In this document: positions 58,960 through 64,000 of the stretch, in pieces
Layout of the letters: each line of letters begins with the position of its first letter
Numbering within the stretch: position 1 is the stretch's first letter
NCBI GenBank assembly: GCA_003342815.1
Contig: PTEX01000298.1
Span: 248,001-312,000 of the forward strand
Length of the DNA: 64,000 bases
Direction of reading: 5' to 3'
From: Eudromia elegans
Lineage: Eukaryota; Chordata; Aves; Tinamiformes; Tinamidae
Notes under the pieces: generated by a model
The model's database searches: none
Seen by the model: only the letters and a program-made list of their open reading frames with translations
What the model was told of the DNA's origin: nothing
Translations under genes and position numbers: made by a program

Positions 58960-61185
58960 GCTCTTACTACTTTTGACCATCAAGGAAGAGTGCAGGGAGA
59001 AGTAAAAATCCTGTTGTAAGAGAAGAACTTCACTAGAGTCTGGAGGAAACAGAATTCTAGGAATCATTCTCCTCGCCCCTGCTCAACTTGGCCTTCAATA
59101 ATGCACGTGGGATGTGAGGGAGACACATGAGCCCAAGATGAGCAGCACTGGGGTGAGCACTAAGCACAGGGCAAGGGTCCGAGGGTCTGGCATGCAGCAG
59201 GACTTCTGATGGCCTTCTGGCTTAGTGCAGAAGCTCGGTGTGTCTTGGCTTGATGGTTGCTTTATGGTTCCCCCTAGATATCAAGAAATAAATATTGCTT
59301 TCCTTTCTTTGGGTATTTAGCCCTAAATTGCCTGTGAAAATGGGAAGATAGTCTCTAACAATTTTACCTGTGCTCCTTATTTGCAAACGTAAGTCATATT
59401 TGCAGGTGCAAATGGCGTCCAGGCCCTTTGATTCCTTAGTTATACAGAAGAGGTGAAAGTCAAGAGTCTCTTGCAGCTCATGAGAATTTCCAGCTGTCTC
59501 ATCTATGGCATGATGAGCCATAACCCCCCGAGCCCTGGCAATGGTGGGACCCGTGTGACAAGAGCTCTAGTATCCTTCACCAGATGTGTAGCTCGTGCAA
59601 GAAGACAGTGTACAGGGTAGACAATATAACCCAGTCCTGTATTAAGTAACTGGATTGGAACTGAATCTAATCCTTGTAAATTGGACTAGTTAGGTCACTT
59701 TATTCATTCAACTGCCCTTTCAATGGGAGATTATTCTGCATTCATATTTGCTACTGCTTTGTCTAGTCCCATTTTGAACACAGAGAGATATTTCTATCTA
59801 TTATGTAAATAATGAACTTTATGTCATGTATCTTAGAAGACTGATTAGGTGTTTTCTCCATTTGAAATTATCGAAGTGTATTAAGTATGAAATAGTGGCT
59901 TAGAGGGCTCTAAAGTAAACATTTGGAAGACCTGGGACAGATCCGCACACTCTCACCCTCCATATGACCATGTGCTTCAGGATTTCAAAACTCTCTGGAG
60001 GAGACAGGGTTCATTCAAGTAGGACTCCTGCTCTAGAGGCAACATCTGTGCTGGTGCATTTGGAATATATTTGTGTCTTTCTAACTTTTGTCTGCATACA
60101 CATGAAAAAACACAGAATTTGTGGGAAATAGGGTACACAAACCTCTTTTAGAGGCATAGTTTACTTCAAGTGCCAAAATCTTTAATATCCATCCTACAGG
60201 TCTTGAATGCATAAATGCCAAGAAACTACAAATAATAGTGACTAACATAGAAGTGATTCCCACTTATCCCTGTTTGTCTCTGAAGTGCTTGTTCTGTAGA
60301 GGCAGAGCTTACCCCCAGGCTCACTCTTTCTTTAACATACTTGGGAACAAGAAACCAGCCAGCCCAATTACAGATGGGTTAATCACAAACCTGACAGCCA
60401 GTGTGGACTGCAGGGCAGTGAATGAGGTTTCAACCTTTAACACACCCGTACAGCCATTGATACCCGTTACCAATAGAAGACTCTCTGGCCCTGAGGGGTC
60501 ATCACCATCACGAGGGGTACCATGGTGCCGCTTGTGCCCCCCTGCATGGGCTTCCCTGTTCTCCCATCCTCCTCTACTTGTCCTCATGCCCATCAGACCT
60601 GTGGAAGGATTCCTCTAACTGGGTCAGTTTGCTCACCTGACTTGGCTGTCCTGGTCACCACCACGCAGATATGCCACAGGAGCTGCCAAACCCAATTTGC
60701 TCCACTTGTGGATCTCCCTGAGTTGGGGATCATCCAGCAAACGGTTACACTGGCATCCAGGCTGCTTCGTGTGAATGATGTTGTGCCAACCTGGAAGCAC
60801 TTGAGCGATGGTGTTTGGGACTCCCTCTAGCCCAGTGAGGTTTCTTGGGCACAGTGACCTGCCCAAGGTGCCTTGCTGAGTGCAGGGCTATGGGAGCTGG
60901 TCAAACAACGGCATTTTCAGGTAAAAACTGAATACCTCCTCCACCACCCTCCACCTAATTAAAAGTTTTAGTCGAAAAATGGGGGAGTAGACAATTTTCT
61001 TTTCCCTCCCAACCACCAAAACTCACAGATTTAAAGGTTTTGTGTCAGCTTCTTTTTTGCTTTCATAAACACACTTTTTGTGGGGTCTCCTTCCAAAAGG
61101 TGAATATTCTGAACAATGCACAGAAGTTCACTTTGAAAAAGCACTTGCCTCCTAAAGGGGTTGAACAAAGAGAACAGGAAAGCCG
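58960..61185. other. Unique DNA with a GC-rich block, no gene supported
   Basis: The segment of about 60,380-60,890 is GC-rich with overlapping frames of up to 126 codons (+) and 90 codons (-). One translation contains DCRAVNEVS, faintly like a retroviral reverse transcriptase word, but nothing before or after it fits, so I do not call an element. The stretch 59,640-59,830 is complex AT-rich sequence that may be regulatory. Confidence 0.45.
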
Positions 61186-61380
61186 GTAACGAAGCCTGAA
61201 GCAGAGGTGCATCTGCCCTCACTTCCATTAGCTGACAGCTGACAGAGCCGCATGAGCAGTGATTTAACACACGTCTTATAAACACCGTGGACTTAACGGC
61301 ATTAGAAAGATTTCAGCATTGTCAAGGAAATCACAAAAGCCGTTGTGTCAGATTCCCCATCACAGCTCCAAATACTGTTT
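61186..61380. promoter_or_regulatory. Candidate conserved noncoding element with paired TGACAG sites
   Basis: AGCTGACAGCTGACAG (61,230-61,245) holds two TGACAG cores 7 bp apart, the core bound by TALE-type homeodomain proteins (MEIS/TGIF). Nearby are TGATTTAACACACG and CTTATAAACACC (CDX/HOX9-13-like). It is non-repetitive with no meaningful open frame. Function is inferred from motifs. Confidence 0.33.
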
Positions 61381-64000
61381 TTTTTTTTACCCTTGGCAGA
61401 GTAAAATACTTACCAGTGACCACTTCTTAACTACTTTATCTCTTTTTGTAAAAAAAATAAAAGACTTTGTGAAAAACTGGAAGGCTCATGAGAGAAGGAA
61501 GGAAAAAATTTACCTGGTAAGGATAACACCTGCAAACAAAAATAGAAACCTATATTTAGGTTCTGTTACTTCATGCCTAGTTAATCTGCAGAGCATGTCC
61601 GGGAGAGCAACTGGTGTTAACCAGTCTGATAGTGTGATGCCTGCAGCAATACGAACTTGTTAATCTTAAGTTTAAAATAGATCTTGCACAGTAACTCAAG
61701 TTAACTGTGTCTGATCCGTCTAGTTTTACCTCAGACTATTTCATTTTGTCCCCTCTCTTTCAATGTTTAGGAGAGTAGATACTAACTTGGTATAATGTCT
61801 TAATGAGTGTGTAGCCTGAATTTCATTGCAGGGGTGGGGAATTTTTACAGCCTCTCCATACTGAAACTTTGATCTCAGTGAGGTTAAGTGGGACGTCAGA
61901 CATGTAGAGTTGAAGACACTTTGGACTCAGTTGTGTGTGCGTTTTGATGGCCCTTGCAGTTCGGATCGTAAACTGGTTATGGCCCAAATCAAAAATTGGT
62001 TTATTCCATTTGTGCAGGTTAGGAGAAAGTTCGCCTTTGCACAGCTTCCAGCTACAGTCCACACCACAAAAGGCTACTAAACTTAATGATCTTTTCTGCC
62101 TTCAGGAAAAAGCCTTCATGAAGTGATAGTGAATATCTGCAGCTTCCATTACTTTAATGGGATTTGGATGTGCTTAGGGCTTTAGGGCACGCTGTATGTT
62201 CATATATGAACATATATAGACTTAGGAGCCTGACATAAATCTCTAAATTTGAGTATATCTGCCAATCTAGCAAAACAAATACTACTCTTTTTCCAGACCT
62301 ACTTGCTCTTAGGTGAAAGAAATTTCTCATTTGAAATATGGAGCTGCAAAGTGCTATCATTTAACTTGGGTTTAGTATTTGTTAACAACTTTGGTTCAAA
62401 GCACAGAAAAATTACACTGGGCATTCATTTATCTTTCTTACATTATTAATGAACTTTCTATACTTCAAGAGATCTTCTAAGATTTTTTATTGTAAAATTG
62501 GGAGCCAGAAACTCAACTCTTTTCCTCTCTGAGAAGTTTCAAACACAAAAGTAAATCAGGGTTTTAGTTTGTTGGAATTCATGCAGAAAATGTAGCTCAT
62601 CTTGAAGCAGCAATTGGGAATTTCCTTATTATATAAATGCATTCAGATCCCTTTCTTCTTTAAATAAACTTTTAAAAAAATAAATTTCGTAGCCTTTAGG
62701 GTTCTTTTTTTGTGACACATGCCAGCCTCTCTTCAGAATCCCCACTTACCAGGATGGAAGTAAGTGAACATTGTCCTTCCAGCGCCTGCCACCAGTAGCC
62801 AAGCGTCCTCTTCCCCAGCACAGGATGCAATGGCCATATTACCAGTGCTATAGGCTGCCTCTTGTGCGTGAGCAGCAACAAGCAGACCAGTCTGAAGGTG
62901 TCATCTGCCTCCCAAAGGATGTCCACACAGACGTCATACGCATACGTTGTGGCCATTTGACAGGGGAAAGACGAACAACTTCCCAGGAACTCTGGGCCTA
63001 TGGACGTTGCAATCATATTGTAAACAAGAAAACCCTTTCTTGAGACCTTCACAAAAGATCCAAGACTGTCTGCAGACCCCTGGTAGACCCTCTGCACTCA
63101 GGGTAAGTGCAATCAGCCTGTCTGAACTCAGATTTCCTCCTCCCCTGGAGGTCATGGGGAAGTGACCCTGGACCCCATACTGAGCCTGGCTACCTTTAAT
63201 TGCCAACCCATAGGAGCATGCCACTGCTGTGTGCTTGTGCCATATAGGGTTTTACATATGTGGAGTGAGGAGATGGTGAATCATCCTTACTGGTGATCTC
63301 CCCTCAAATAAGGTACTAGCATTAAGAAAGCTTCCGCCAACTTTGTCATCCGCAGAATCCAGCCTGCCCACTGTGCCATCCTGTGAAATCAAAGCCTCCT
63401 CCCACTTTCTCTAATTGTATCTATCTGCTTTGCACGTTAGCTTTAGAAGCAGATGACCTTGACGATTTATGGGTAGCAAAAGGGAAGAATGAGAGTCCTG
63501 CTTAAGAAACAAGAAAAGACTTTTTGTGCTGATGTTTCCACATCAAAATGTCATTATAGGCCAGACATATACAGGTACATTGTTGTTCTGAGCTAGCCAT
63601 GCCCTCCAGGGAACAAATGTGGTTTGTAATATTTAATAATGCTTCTTTGGGTTACTTGAAACACTAATTACAATGATTAATCCAGCTCTATAAACTTGTC
63701 TTCTCAATGGAAAATACATTATACAGTGAAAAAAAAAAAAAATGCTGCAAGACTCTAGAAAAGTGGCTGGAAGGGCTGGCTGAAGCTATTTTTTTTTCCA
63801 AAGGTAAAGGCTCTATGTATGCTAAAATCTTATCAGTGCCCCTAAAAAACATTTCTCCATGTGTACCCTGAGTTATATTACTAAGAAGATGGGAACAGTC
63901 ATCCCAAAAGATTTTACTGCTAAAATAAATGGGAAGATAGAATTTTTAACAGAAAAGCAGAATGAGGCTGCTCTACAATGTGCAAGTCACCCTTAAGAGA
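61381..64000. other. Unique DNA to the window end, no gene supported
   Basis: A - strand frame of 133 codons at 62,696-63,097 is unrecognised and overlaps + strand frames of 90 and 72 codons. A 20-bp palindrome lies at 62,195-62,214. An A tract occupies 63,729-63,742. The stretch 63,625-63,700 (AATATTTAATAATGC, ACTAATTACAATGATTAATC) is rich in homeodomain-type cores and may be regulatory. Confidence 0.5.
62195..62214. repeat. Perfect 20-bp palindrome
   Basis: TATGTTCATATATGAACATA equals its own reverse complement. The outer GTTC/GAAC half-sites resemble a spaced nuclear-receptor-like inverted repeat, but AT-rich palindromes of this size can occur by chance. Confidence 0.7.

Noticed and set aside
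60358-60500. Translation containing DCRAVNEVS, faintly like a retroviral reverse transcriptase motif
   Set aside because: The surrounding residues do not follow any retroviral pattern, no active-site block or LTR is visible, and the similarity spans only a handful of residues.
62696-63165. 133-codon - strand frame with a donor-like GTAAGT nearby
   Set aside because: No recognisable domain, + strand frames are also open, and there is no convincing matching acceptor.
1-64000. tRNA genes, known microRNA precursors, telomeric repeats, CRISPR-like spaced repeats
   Set aside because: I looked for characteristic arms, known mature sequences, TTAGGG arrays and regularly spaced repeats and saw none, though this was by eye and not by a covariance-model search.

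Overview
This window looks like avian nuclear DNA. The clearest evidence is three CR1 LINE copies: a long one on the + strand (about 23.8-27.15 kb) and two truncated ones on the - strand (about 3.9-4.5 kb and 42.5-42.8 kb). Two of them still end in the short tandem repeats built on ATTCTGTGAT that mark CR1 3' ends in birds. CR1 also occurs in turtles and crocodilians, so bird is an inference, and I cannot name the species. The sequence is AT-rich overall, with small GC-rich blocks, microsatellites and A tracts, as expected for intergenic or intronic vertebrate DNA.

I could not support any host protein-coding gene, tRNA, rRNA, known microRNA or CRISPR array. The open frames of 60-170 codons outside CR1 look like chance: I recognised no domain in them, and they often overlap frames on the other strand. 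The only recognisable coding sequence is the decayed CR1 ORF2. In the long copy the endonuclease and reverse transcriptase domains can be followed through about 2.7 kb, across premature stops and at least three frameshifts.

Layout. 0-3.9 kb: unique DNA with a GC-rich block (1.75-2.2 kb) and two stretches that look like conserved noncoding elements, one with a CTCF-like site. 3.9-5.1 kb: antisense CR1 fragment abutting TA-rich microsatellites. 5.1-23.8 kb: mostly featureless unique DNA with a degraded old repeat (15.6 kb), a duplicated homeodomain-type motif (17.2 kb), a GATATTAA-type array (19.0 kb), an ACATT array (20.9 kb) and further regulatory-looking stretches. 23.8-27.15 kb: the dead CR1. 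27.15-42.5 kb: unique DNA with a GC-rich block ending in AATA repeats (30.8-31.1 kb), a long A tract (32.4 kb), a large GGGA/GGAA array with an assembly N (36.7-36.9 kb) and an old repeat remnant (39.8 kb). 42.5-42.8 kb: CR1 3' end. 42.8-64 kb: unique DNA with several AT-core-rich candidate enhancers (strongest at 51.2-51.65 kb) and a 38-bp tandem duplication (58.9 kb).

The simplest reading is a gene desert or a very large intron. The candidate regulatory stretches suggest a developmental-gene neighbourhood, but that rests on motif content alone and needs a cross-species alignment. I found no convincing new biological system; the leads below are modest.
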